DNA from: JAAZGD01 sp964383845
Lineage (GTDB): Bacteria; Bacillota; Clostridia; Peptostreptococcales; Anaerovoracaceae
NCBI GenBank assembly: GCA_964383845.1
Contig: CAYLIF010000006.1
Span: 11,903-75,902 of the forward strand
Reading direction: 5' to 3'
Length of the DNA stretch: 64,000 nucleotides
A program made the position numbers and the translations under genes. Below the pieces are notes generated by a model, which was given only the letters and a program-made list of their open reading frames with translations, was not told where the DNA came from and made no database searches. Shown piece after piece: positions 24,876-32,225 of this stretch (positions within the stretch are counted from its first letter, which is position 1; each line of letters starts with the position of its first letter).

Positions 24876-25487
24876 TTGAAACGAGCATTACCCTATATTT
24901 TAATAGTTACTGGTTTATTAATGATTCTTGTTCCCTTAACAGGCACCTTGTATTATCAAGCAAAGCAAGATAAAATATATCAAAATTACCTAGACCTACA
25001 AGACAATATGGACGTAGGGTCTCCAAGCCCTTCTGTAAATCCCGATTTAATTGAAAACGGGAATCAAGCAGAGGCAGATAAGGATAAATGGAGCCCTACA
25101 GTTATTGGGCGAATAAAGATTCCAGCAGTTGAAATAGACTTGCTTTTAATAGAGGGTACTTCCGCTGCAGAGCTTAACTGGGGAGCAGGCCATATTATTG
25201 GTAGTGCTTTACCTGGAGAAGTGGGAAATTGTTCTATTGCTGGTCACAGAAACTATGTTTTTGGATCATACTTTAGCCGTCTTGATGAAATAATCCTGGG
25301 TAATATAATTACCCTAAACTACAAAAAAACGGATTATGAATATGTAGTGGATGAAATATTTGTAGTAAAACCTGATGACGTCAGTGTATTAAGATCAAAG
25401 TCTGGCGAAGCTACTGTAACCTTGATTACCTGTACACCTAAAGGTTCAAATACTCATCGCTTAATAGTAAAAGGTCATTTAAAATAA
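24876..25487 (+). CDS. Class D sortase
   Basis: Membrane-anchored cysteine transpeptidase that cleaves LPXTG-type signals and joins the protein to peptidoglycan or a partner. In 203 residues: N-terminal membrane helix (about 6-26), catalytic His124 in SIAGHRNYVFG, Cys186 in LITCTPKG and Arg195 in THRLIVKG. The TLITCTP context and lack of a C-terminal membrane segment fit class D. It starts at TTG after AAAGGTG, 16 bases downstream of the surface-protein gene, so the two are cotranscribed and the LPKTG protein is its likely substrate. Confidence 0.92.
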   Translation: MKRALPYILIVTGLLMILVPLTGTLYYQAKQDKIYQNYLDLQDNMDVGSPSPSVNPDLIENGNQAEADKDKWSPTVIGRIKIPAVEIDLLLIEGTSAAELNWGAGHIIGSALPGEVGNCSIAGHRNYVFGSYFSRLDEIILGNIITLNYKKTDYEYVVDEIFVVKPDDVSVLRSKSGEATVTLITCTPKGSNTHRLIVKGHLK

Positions 25488-25499
25488 AGGAGTAAAACT

Positions 25500-25925
25500 T
25501 TGAAAACACTGATAATCTATTATTCCTATTCGGGGAAAACCAAAGTTTTCGCTGAAGAGAAGGCACGTGAATTGAATGCCGAAACCCTTGAAGTTGTGGA
25601 GAAAAAGCCTAGGTCTAAGTTTAACGCTTATGTCTTGGGATCCTTCGCAGCTATGAAGCAAAAACAGTCTGAAATAGTCCCAATTAACGTAGATTTAATG
25701 GAATATGAAAAGATAATAATTGCAGGGCCTATATGGGCAGGCTCCCCGGCACCTGCCATCAATTCCATTATTTCCTTGCTGCCTGCTGGAAAAGAGGTTG
25801 AAGTATTCTTTACTTCGGGAAGCGGGAAATCCAATGGAGAAGAGAAGGTTAGGCAACTTGTGTTGCAAAAGGGTAGTAGTTTTTCTGGCTATCATGATAT
25901 AAAGGAAAAGGATATAGAGATTTAG
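25500..25925 (+). CDS. Flavodoxin family protein
   Basis: A 141-residue flavodoxin-like protein, cytosolic. The N-terminal phosphate-binding loop YYSYSGKTK follows the first strand (TLIIYYSYSGKT), and the aromatic-loop strand IIIAGPIWAGSPAPAINS and FFTSGSGKSNGEEK match the FMN-binding loops of this family. Probable electron carrier or quinone-reductase-like protein. It starts at TTG 12 bases after the sortase stop, with AAAGGAG upstream. Cotranscription with sortase is likely; a functional link is not obvious. A bidirectional terminator follows. Confidence 0.87.
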   Translation: MKTLIIYYSYSGKTKVFAEEKARELNAETLEVVEKKPRSKFNAYVLGSFAAMKQKQSEIVPINVDLMEYEKIIIAGPIWAGSPAPAINSIISLLPAGKEVEVFFTSGSGKSNGEEKVRQLVLQKGSSFSGYHDIKEKDIEI

Positions 25926-25941
25926 ATAAACAAAAACAAAA

Positions 25942-25985
25942 CCCATCCCATATGATTTTACGCATATATGATGGGCTTGTTTTTT
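25942..25985. terminator. Bidirectional terminator between the flavodoxin and the HesB-like gene
   Basis: CCCATC...ATATG and CATAT...GATGGG form an imperfect stem (25942-25975), followed on the plus strand by TTGTTTTTTG and on the minus strand by TTTTGTTTTTG. Confidence 0.82.
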
Positions 25986-26008
25986 GTTTGTAATCTTACT
26001 CGGTTTCC

Positions 26009-26488
26009 CTAGCAGGCACTTGGGGGTTGGTTTCTAAGAAGAAACCCCTTGTTTAAGAACCTTGTGGAATAGTCAATTTCTGTATTTAAGATATATTTTT
26101 CGTATTGTGTTTTGTAAACTATTTGTAAGCCGTCGTATTCTATTATAGTATCATTTTCGTCGGTTGATTCATCCAGAACCACCTGAAATCGAGGGCCCCC
26201 TCAACCAGCACCTCTAACTGTATCTATTCTTAAGAATACATCTTCGGAGTAATCTCCATCAGAAATCATTCCCCTTAGCGTATCTGCTGCCTCTTTGGAT
26301 ATGGTAACCAGAGATGCCTCAACATCTTCCCCAGGAAGGTCTGAGTCATCAGTAGGATTATCCGCCGAAATATTTGAATCCTGATTCTGATTGTTTGCTG
26401 TTTCACCAGTGCTACACCCTGCCATTCCAAGAACCAGAATCAATGTTAGTGCAATTGCAAGAAAAATCGTTAACACCTTTTTTGTCAT
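26009..26488 (-). CDS. HesB-like lipoprotein with in-frame UGA, candidate selenoprotein
   Basis: Read straight through to TAG at 26009 this gene gives 159 residues; stopping at the UGA at 26203-26201 gives 95. Residues 1-25 form a lipoprotein signal (LGMAGC, lipid Cys 25), then an acidic linker, then a HesB/IscA-like domain: VTISKEAADTLRGMI...FLRID...RGAG-UGA-GGPRFQVVLDE...IEYDGLQIVY...IDYSTRF...GFLL. In this family a conserved Cys precedes GG at the UGA position. The downstream 63 codons are open, keep the family pattern and end in PPSAC. A SECIS-like hairpin follows the UGA at E. coli fdhF spacing. HesB-like selenoproteins are known in bacteria; an exported lipoprotein form is unusual to me. 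Alternative: a Cys-to-UGA pseudogene. Start after AGGAGGTGA; TATAAT at 26526-26521. Confidence 0.72.
26166..26190 (-). promoter_or_regulatory. Bacterial SECIS-like hairpin downstream of the in-frame UGA
   Basis: Counting from the base after UGA, TTCAG (14-18) pairs with CTGGA (25-29), including one U-G, around loop GTGGTT (19-24); GAT (11-13) can pair with ATC (33-35). A GGU sits at 18-20, against 19-21 in the E. coli fdhF SECIS. A competing small hairpin GAGG/CCTC overlaps the UGA itself. Hand-folded only. Confidence 0.55.
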
Positions 26489-26591
26489 CTAAATCACCTC
26501 CTAAATTTTATATTAACTTTATTATACCCAATAAAGGTCTATGGCAATCGAAAAACAGGCCCTAGTATATTAAGTTTTCCAACAAAAATGA

Positions 26592-26620
26592 TTGACAAAA
26601 TCAGGGTTTGCTTGTATTAT
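26592..26620 (+). promoter_or_regulatory. Sigma-A promoter of the T-box/symporter transcript
   Basis: TTGACA (26592-26597), 17-base spacer, TATTAT (26615-26620). Start expected near 26627, immediately before the T-box. Confidence 0.85.
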
Positions 26621-26626
26621 TAAACA

Positions 26627-26919
26627 AATTGATAAATAAATGTGATGACCAGAAACAAGTAGGCGTTGATTTCCTTTTTAGAGAGCGATTGGGTGGTGCA
26701 AAATCGTAAGGACACTTCGGTTGAATACATTCTGCGAGCAGCGCACCGAAAGAATTAAATTCACTTCAAGTAGGCTGCGACGGATTCGCCCGTTATAGCG
26801 ATAGGGTATAATCAAAATTTGTGTACCCGAAGAGGCCTTTTCTGTAAAGGATAGGTGAATTGAGGTGGTACCACGGGAGTCATTTCCGTCCTCTGTGTAA
26901 TAGCAGAGGACGTTTTTTT
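26627..26919 (+). promoter_or_regulatory. T-box leader, apparent Tyr (UAC) specifier
   Basis: Senses uncharged tRNA and controls readthrough into the symporter gene. Visible parts: Stem I 5' side GATGACCAGAAACAAGTAGG with the AGTA element, the GAGAGCGATTGGGTGGTGCAA distal region, the specifier context TTGAATACATTCTGCGAGCAG with UAC at 26726-26728, and the antiterminator T-box motif GAGGTGGTACCACGGG (26862-26877), followed by a terminator. The variable base in UGGU would pair with an A discriminator, as tRNA-Tyr has. The T-box call is firm; the codon assignment comes from placing the specifier loop by eye. Confidence 0.92.
26887..26919 (+). terminator. T-box terminator
   Basis: CGTCCTCTG and CAGAGGACG form a 9-bp stem (26887-26912) followed by seven T. 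Competes with the antiterminator containing GGTGGTACC. Confidence 0.93.
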
Positions 26920-26939
26920 ATGTTTAGGAGGGACTAGGA

Positions 26940-28478
26940 ATGTTTATAAAGATAGGAATGTTAGTGGTATTTTTCGGGATTATGATTACAGTGGGTATTT
27001 ATTGTAGAAAACACACCACTGATGTAAACGGATTTGTTTTAGGTGGCAGATCTGTGGGTCCCTGGTTATCAGCTTTTGCCTATGGAACTTCATATTTTTC
27101 TGCGGTAATCTTTATTGGCTATGCTGGTCAATTCGGATGGAAATTTGGTGTAGCTTCTACATGGATTGGCATAGGAAATGCCCTAATTGGTTCACTACTA
27201 GCTTGGACCGTATTAGGCAGAAGAACTAGATTAATGACTCATCATTTGGACAGTGCAACAATGCCGGAATTTTTCGGAAAGAGATATCTTAGTGGATCAC
27301 TAAAAGTCTCATCTTCAGCTATTATATTTATATTCTTAATTCCATACACTGCTTCACTTTTTAACGGCTTGTCCCGGCTATTTGGAATGGCTTTTAATAT
27401 TGACTATACCATCTGTATAATTGGTATGGCGGTACTTACTGGGATCTACGTTGTGGTGGGAGGATATATGGCTACTGCAGTAAACGATTTTATCCAAGGT
27501 TGTATTATGCTTGTGGGAATTGTTTTAGTAATTCTCTCTATACTTAACGAAAACGGTGGATTCTTAGCATCAATTGACGGTTTGGCTAAGGTTTCAGACC
27601 CCGCTGTGAGCCAAAGTCCTGGTGTCTTTGCTTCATTTTTTGGGCCAGATCCAGTTAGTCTACTGGCTGTATTGATCTTAACATCCTTGGGAACCTGGGG
27701 GCTGCCACAAATGGTCCAAAAGTTCTATGCAATTAAGAATGAAACAGCTATAGATAAAGGCACTGTCATATCAACGGGATTTGCTTTAATAGTTGCTGGA
27801 GGATGCTATTTCCTGGGAGGATTTGGTCGACTCTTTGGAGATAAAATTAACCTTGCAGAGGTTGGATACGATGCAATAATTCCTTTGATGTTAGAGTCTC
27901 TTCCTGAAATACTTATTGCTGTGGTTGTTATCTTGGTCTTGTCAGCCTCCATGTCCACACTTTCATCTTTAGTTCTGGCATCCAGTTCGACTTTGACTTT
28001 GGATTTTCTTAAAGATAATTTTATAAAAAACATGACACAAAAAAGCCAGGTAACAACAATGCGTTTACTAATAGTTGTATTCATTGCTATTTCTTCAGGG
28101 ATTGCCATAATGCAATATAAAAGCAGCGTAACTTTTATTGCTCAGTTAATGGGTATTTCATGGGGAGCTCTTGCAGGAGCATTCCTTGCACCCTTCTTAT
28201 ATGGGCTATATTGGAAAGGAGTTACCATAATAGCTGTGGCTTGTAATTTTGTATTTGGAGTAGGGCTTATGGTTATGAATTTACTCTTTAGAAGTTCTTT
28301 CCCTGTTTTATTACAATCCCCTATTAATTGTGGCGCTTTTGCTATGATTGCAGGGCTGATAATAGTTCCTGTAATAAGTATATTAACTCCGAAGTTCACC
28401 AAAGATCATACGGATAAAATGTTCGCTTGCTATGAAGATCATGTTGTTGTTTCAGTAAAGCAGGCCCTTGGAGACTAA
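26940..28478 (+). CDS. Sodium:solute symporter (SSS family), T-box regulated, putative amino acid (Tyr) transporter
   Basis: A 512-residue integral membrane protein with about 13 helices. It matches the SSS family: N-terminal GGRSVGPWLSAFAYGTSYFSA, the sodium-site region WGLPQMVQKFYAIKN, and LSASMSTLSSLVLASSS, the conserved TM8 Ser/Thr-rich segment of Na+ site 2. SSS members import sugars, proline, pantothenate or other solutes. The upstream T-box with apparent UAC specifier indicates that the substrate is an amino acid, most likely tyrosine or an aromatic compound; this is inference from regulation. The start follows AGGAGGG. A weak hairpin terminator follows. Confidence 0.88.
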   Translation: MFIKIGMLVVFFGIMITVGIYCRKHTTDVNGFVLGGRSVGPWLSAFAYGTSYFSAVIFIGYAGQFGWKFGVASTWIGIGNALIGSLLAWTVLGRRTRLMTHHLDSATMPEFFGKRYLSGSLKVSSSAIIFIFLIPYTASLFNGLSRLFGMAFNIDYTICIIGMAVLTGIYVVVGGYMATAVNDFIQGCIMLVGIVLVILSILNENGGFLASIDGLAKVSDPAVSQSPGVFASFFGPDPVSLLAVLILTSLGTWGLPQMVQKFYAIKNETAIDKGTVISTGFALIVAGGCYFLGGFGRLFGDKINLAEVGYDAIIPLMLESLPEILIAVVVILVLSASMSTLSSLVLASSSTLTLDFLKDNFIKNMTQKSQVTTMRLLIVVFIAISSGIAIMQYKSSVTFIAQLMGISWGALAGAFLAPFLYGLYWKGVTIIAVACNFVFGVGLMVMNLLFRSSFPVLLQSPINCGAFAMIAGLIIVPVISILTPKFTKDHTDKMFACYEDHVVVSVKQALGD

Positions 28479-28484
28479 GGCTCT

Positions 28485-28514
28485 ATGAGATTTTAAAATC
28501 ATAATCTCATCTTT
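28485..28514 (+). terminator. Weak terminator after the symporter gene
   Basis: ATGAGATT and AATCTCAT form an 8-bp stem with a 10-base loop (28485-28510), followed by CTTTAT only. No long T run, so readthrough into the ligase genes is possible. Confidence 0.5.
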
Positions 28515-28610
28515 ATGAATGCTTTTGTATAGTCCCTTTATCTGCTTTTGTGATATAATAAAACCACTTAGCTATGGAACTAAGTGGGCAAAGGGGGCAC
28601 AGACAAGAAC

Positions 28611-30350
28611 ATGAACAAACGAAAATACATTCACGAAGAATATCCAGTTACAGAAATTAGAGATCTAAGAGATTTGCTATATCTTGGTTACAAAAACTAT
28701 AAAAACTGGCCATCCTACTTAGTTAAAGATATTCCAGGTGGAGAGTATCGATCTATACCATTTTGGAAATTGAGAGAAGATATTGATGCCATTGGGACAG
28801 AACTATTTTCCATGAACCTAGGCAAGAAAAAAATCGCCCTTTTAGGTGAAAATAGCTACAGCTGGGTAGTAACATATCTTGCTACAACAAATGGTGGTGG
28901 AGTAATAGTTCCACTTGATAAAGAGCTGTCAAGAAAGGAACTTCTTCACTTAATTCAGCGTTCAGGGGTTACCGCAATAGTTTACGGTGATAAGTATAGA
29001 GATTTAATCCAAGGAATGAAGGATGAAGCTCCAGAAATAGCCTACTTTATCAACATAGATGCTACAGAGGATGAAAAAACTATTGGGGAGTTGTCTTGGG
29101 AACTTTTAAGGCTTGCTGGAAAAGAGAAACTAGATAAAGGGAACACAACATTTCTGGATACTGAGATTGATCCAGAGAGTATGTGTGCCCTTCTTTTTAC
29201 ATCTGGGACCACAGGCATGGCAAAAGGCGTTATGTTGTCACATAAGAACATAGCATCCAATGTTTATAACATGTCTAAATATGTACATATTAAAGAGCCC
29301 GGAGTTGGTCTTTCAGTTTTACCAATGCACCATAGTTATGAGATGACTTGCCACATTTTGACTGCAATTTATCAAGGTGTTTGCGTGGCGATTTGCGAAG
29401 GGCTCAAACACATTGCAAAAAACCTTGTGGAGTCTCAAGCCACTGTTATGTTGGGAGTTCCCCTGGTATTTGAGGGCACCCACAAAAAAGTTCTCAAACA
29501 AGCCGCTTCTTCAGGAAAAGATAAATCTTTGAAGAGAGCCATGGCAGTTTCCAAGAAATTGAAATTATATAATAAAGGTAATATTACTCATAAAATATTT
29601 AAAGATGTTCACAAGGCTACAGGGGGACATGTTGATTTATTTATAGCTGGTGGAGCGGCAATGAATTCCAGGGTACTTGAAGACTTTCAAGCTATGGGCT
29701 TCCCTATGATACAGGGTTATGGAATGACTGAGAATTCACCAATCATTGCAGTTAACAAAGATCGGTTCAGTAAATCAGAAAGTGTTGGTTTTCCAATGCC
29801 GGGAACAGAGGTGAAAATTAAGGGCCCCGATGGTAAGGGGGTAGGAGAGATACTGTGCAAAGGCCCTAGTGTGATGTTAGGCTACTATGAAAATCCCGAT
29901 GAGACAGCAAAAGTTTTGAAAGATGGATGGTTACACACAGGGGACTATGGTTACTTTGATAATGAAGGTTTCCTATATATTTCAGGTAGAAAAAAAAGCG
30001 TAATTGTAACAAAAAATGGGAAAAACATTTTTCCAGAAGAACTTGAATACTATTTGATGGAAAGCGAATTCATAGAAGAGGCATTTGTTTATGGAGAAGT
30101 TGATAAACAAGGAGATGCCGTTGTAAAAGCAATTATATATCCTAATTTTGAATCTATAAAAGAGCATTTAGAAAGTGATACCGACAAGGAACTAACAGAA
30201 TTTATTAAAAAAGTTATTGACGACATCAATGAGGAAATGGCTATATATAAAAGAATTAAACGTTTTGCAGTGAGAAAAACGGAGTTTGAAAAAACCACCA
30301 CTAAAAAGATTAAGAGATTCACACCGGAAAATTTTCAGTCAGATTGTTAG
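28611..30350 (+). CDS. AMP-dependent acyl-CoA synthetase/ligase, paralogue 1
   Basis: Adenylate-forming enzyme of 579 residues that activates a carboxylic acid, probably a fatty acid, as acyl-AMP and then acyl-CoA. Motifs: LLFTSGTTGMAKGVMLSH (P-loop), PMHHSYE, QGYGMTENSP, HTGDYGYF, SGRKKSVIVT and the C-terminal catalytic Lys in TTTKKIKRF. Closest in layout to long-chain fatty acid-CoA ligases. I start at the ATG at 28611 after GGGGG with a long 13-base spacing; a GTG nine codons earlier has no ribosome binding site. A hairpin CCACTTAG/CTAAGTGG just upstream lies at the expected mRNA 5' end after TATAAT (28554-28559). Tandem with a second paralogue. Confidence 0.87.
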   Translation: MNKRKYIHEEYPVTEIRDLRDLLYLGYKNYKNWPSYLVKDIPGGEYRSIPFWKLREDIDAIGTELFSMNLGKKKIALLGENSYSWVVTYLATTNGGGVIVPLDKELSRKELLHLIQRSGVTAIVYGDKYRDLIQGMKDEAPEIAYFINIDATEDEKTIGELSWELLRLAGKEKLDKGNTTFLDTEIDPESMCALLFTSGTTGMAKGVMLSHKNIASNVYNMSKYVHIKEPGVGLSVLPMHHSYEMTCHILTAIYQGVCVAICEGLKHIAKNLVESQATVMLGVPLVFEGTHKKVLKQAASSGKDKSLKRAMAVSKKLKLYNKGNITHKIFKDVHKATGGHVDLFIAGGAAMNSRVLEDFQAMGFPMIQGYGMTENSPIIAVNKDRFSKSESVGFPMPGTEVKIKGPDGKGVGEILCKGPSVMLGYYENPDETAKVLKDGWLHTGDYGYFDNEGFLYISGRKKSVIVTKNGKNIFPEELEYYLMESEFIEEAFVYGEVDKQGDAVVKAIIYPNFESIKEHLESDTDKELTEFIKKVIDDINEEMAIYKRIKRFAVRKTEFEKTTTKKIKRFTPENFQSDC

Positions 30351-30375
30351 GGAAAGGATAAAAGGAGGATGTGTT

Positions 30376-32202
30376 ATGAAGGAAAAAACGATTGAGGAGT
30401 ATCAAGCGCAAAAGCAAAAAGACATGGAAAAGGCAGTAATTTTTTCCAACGAAATTCAAGCAAGTAAAGATCCCATGGTACGTTACAAAGATTCAAGGCC
30501 CATTATGGACCTCAAGCATATGATTGAGACCAGTGCTCAAATTTACAAAGATAGACCTGCTTTTTATGTGAAAAAAGAAAAGGGCGGTGAATACCAGCCA
30601 ATAAGCTATCGTCAAATGATGGCAGATGTAAATGGACTAGGAACGGCACTTATTATAGGTGGTTTAAAAGGCAAAAATATTGGGATAATTGGTGAAAACA
30701 GCTATATGTGGGCCATTACATATTTGGCCTCCGTATCAGGTGTAGGACTTGTGGTTCCTTTAGATAAAGAGCTATCAGACAAGGAACTTAAAAGGTTAGT
30801 TAAAGAAGCTGAGCTTAGCTGCGTTGTATTTGATAAAAAATTTGAAGATCTTTTTAAAGCTGTAAAAGCCGATCCTGAAAATGACCTAGAGGTTCTTATT
30901 GGATTAGAAGCAGAAGAAAGCAATGAAGAAGTTTTTGCTTGGCGCGATCTTGTTGAAAAAGGTCGTAAAGCAGTTTCTGAAGGCAATAGGGATTTTATGG
31001 AAGCTCAAATCGATAGTCAAGAGATGAGTATTTTACTTTTCACGTCAGGAACCACTGGAACAAGTAAAGCGGTTATGCTTTCTCACGAAAACATTTGCGT
31101 TGACTTAATGAGCCTGCCTACATTATTAGAGGTTAAGCCAGAAGATATCTTTTTTTCGATGTTGCCAATTCACCATACTTATGAGTGTACAGCAGGATTC
31201 CTAATGCCATTATATAAAGGCGCGTCTATTGCTCACTGTGAAGGCTTAAAACATATCGTTAAAAACCTATCTGAGGCTAAGCCCACCATGTTCTTAACGG
31301 TTCCTTTAGTAATAGACAATATGCATAAAAAGATTTGGCAAAATGCTAAAAAATCCGGCAAAGCAGAAACCCTAAGAAAAATGATGAACATTAATCGTAA
31401 AACCAAGAAAATTGGTATCGATATTTCAGGTATCTATAATAAGCAAATTATGGCTCTATTTGGTGGTAGACTTAGAATGTTGATATCCGGTGGTGCAGCT
31501 ATTTCCCCCGAAGTTTTAGATGATATCAACGACTGGGGCGTCACTGCCCTTCAAGGCTATGGCCTTACTGAATGTGCACCTATGTGTGCCTTGAACCCAG
31601 ATAAGAATGCAAAAAGCGATAGCTTAGGTTATGTTCCACCAGGCATGGAATTCAAGGTTCATGAAGTGGATCCTGAAACAGGAATAGGCGAGCTCTGTGT
31701 CAAAGGTGGGAATGTGATGCTAGGTTACTACAAAAACCCAGAAGCCACTGCAGAGGCAATTCAAGATGGTTGGTTCCATACAGGGGACTTAGGCTATCTT
31801 GATAAAGACGGATATGTTCATTTAACAGGAAGAAAAAAGAATGTTATTATAACTGCAAACGGGAAAAATATATATCCAGAAGAACTTGAATTTATGTTGA
31901 TTGCTTGCGATATCATTTCAGAATCTATGATTTGGGGAATGAATGAACATGGAAAAGACACCTCTGTAATTGCGACCATAAGAATTGATGAAGAGGAGCT
32001 AGCAGAAAGAACTGGTGGAAAGACTATGGCTGACTTTACAGATGAAGAGCTAGAGGCAATGGTATGGGAAGAGGTTGACATAATAAATGAAGATCTTCCC
32101 ATATGGAAAAAAATTAAAAAAGTTGTAATAAAACGAGAAGAGTTTGAAAAGACAACTGGTAAAAAAATTAAAAGATTCGTAGATGCAAATAAAAAAAGCT
32201 AG
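30376..32202 (+). CDS. AMP-dependent acyl-CoA synthetase/ligase, paralogue 2
   Basis: A 608-residue adenylate-forming enzyme, clearly a tandem duplicate of the gene just upstream: shared blocks include GENSYMWAITYLAS, VPLDKELSDKELKRL, LLFTSGTTGTSKAVMLSHENI, HHTYECTAGFLMPLYKGASI, CEGLKHIVKNL, LQGYGLTECAP, HTGDLGYLDKDGYVHL, GKNIYPEELE and KTTGKKIKRF. It carries about 40 extra N-terminal residues. The start at 30376 follows AAAGGAGG; the further upstream Met lies inside the previous gene. Probably activates a fatty or other carboxylic acid. Cotranscribed with a PLP racemase 23 bases downstream. Confidence 0.88.
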   Translation: MKEKTIEEYQAQKQKDMEKAVIFSNEIQASKDPMVRYKDSRPIMDLKHMIETSAQIYKDRPAFYVKKEKGGEYQPISYRQMMADVNGLGTALIIGGLKGKNIGIIGENSYMWAITYLASVSGVGLVVPLDKELSDKELKRLVKEAELSCVVFDKKFEDLFKAVKADPENDLEVLIGLEAEESNEEVFAWRDLVEKGRKAVSEGNRDFMEAQIDSQEMSILLFTSGTTGTSKAVMLSHENICVDLMSLPTLLEVKPEDIFFSMLPIHHTYECTAGFLMPLYKGASIAHCEGLKHIVKNLSEAKPTMFLTVPLVIDNMHKKIWQNAKKSGKAETLRKMMNINRKTKKIGIDISGIYNKQIMALFGGRLRMLISGGAAISPEVLDDINDWGVTALQGYGLTECAPMCALNPDKNAKSDSLGYVPPGMEFKVHEVDPETGIGELCVKGGNVMLGYYKNPEATAEAIQDGWFHTGDLGYLDKDGYVHLTGRKKNVIITANGKNIYPEELEFMLIACDIISESMIWGMNEHGKDTSVIATIRIDEEELAERTGGKTMADFTDEELEAMVWEEVDIINEDLPIWKKIKKVVIKREEFEKTTGKKIKRFVDANKKS

Positions 32203-32225
32203 ACAAGCATTAAAAGGAGTAAAGC

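Noticed and set aside
26201..26488. Calling the HesB-like gene simply a 95-residue protein or a truncated pseudogene
   Set aside because: The frame stays open for 63 codons after the UGA with family-conserved residues, the UGA replaces the conserved Cys, and a SECIS-like hairpin follows. A pseudogene remains the main alternative, so confidence is kept below 0.75.
28554..28587. Hairpin CCACTTAG/CTAAGTGG before the first acyl-CoA ligase as a terminator
   Set aside because: It has no following T run and lies just after a TATAAT box, so it is more likely a 5'-end stem of the ligase mRNA.
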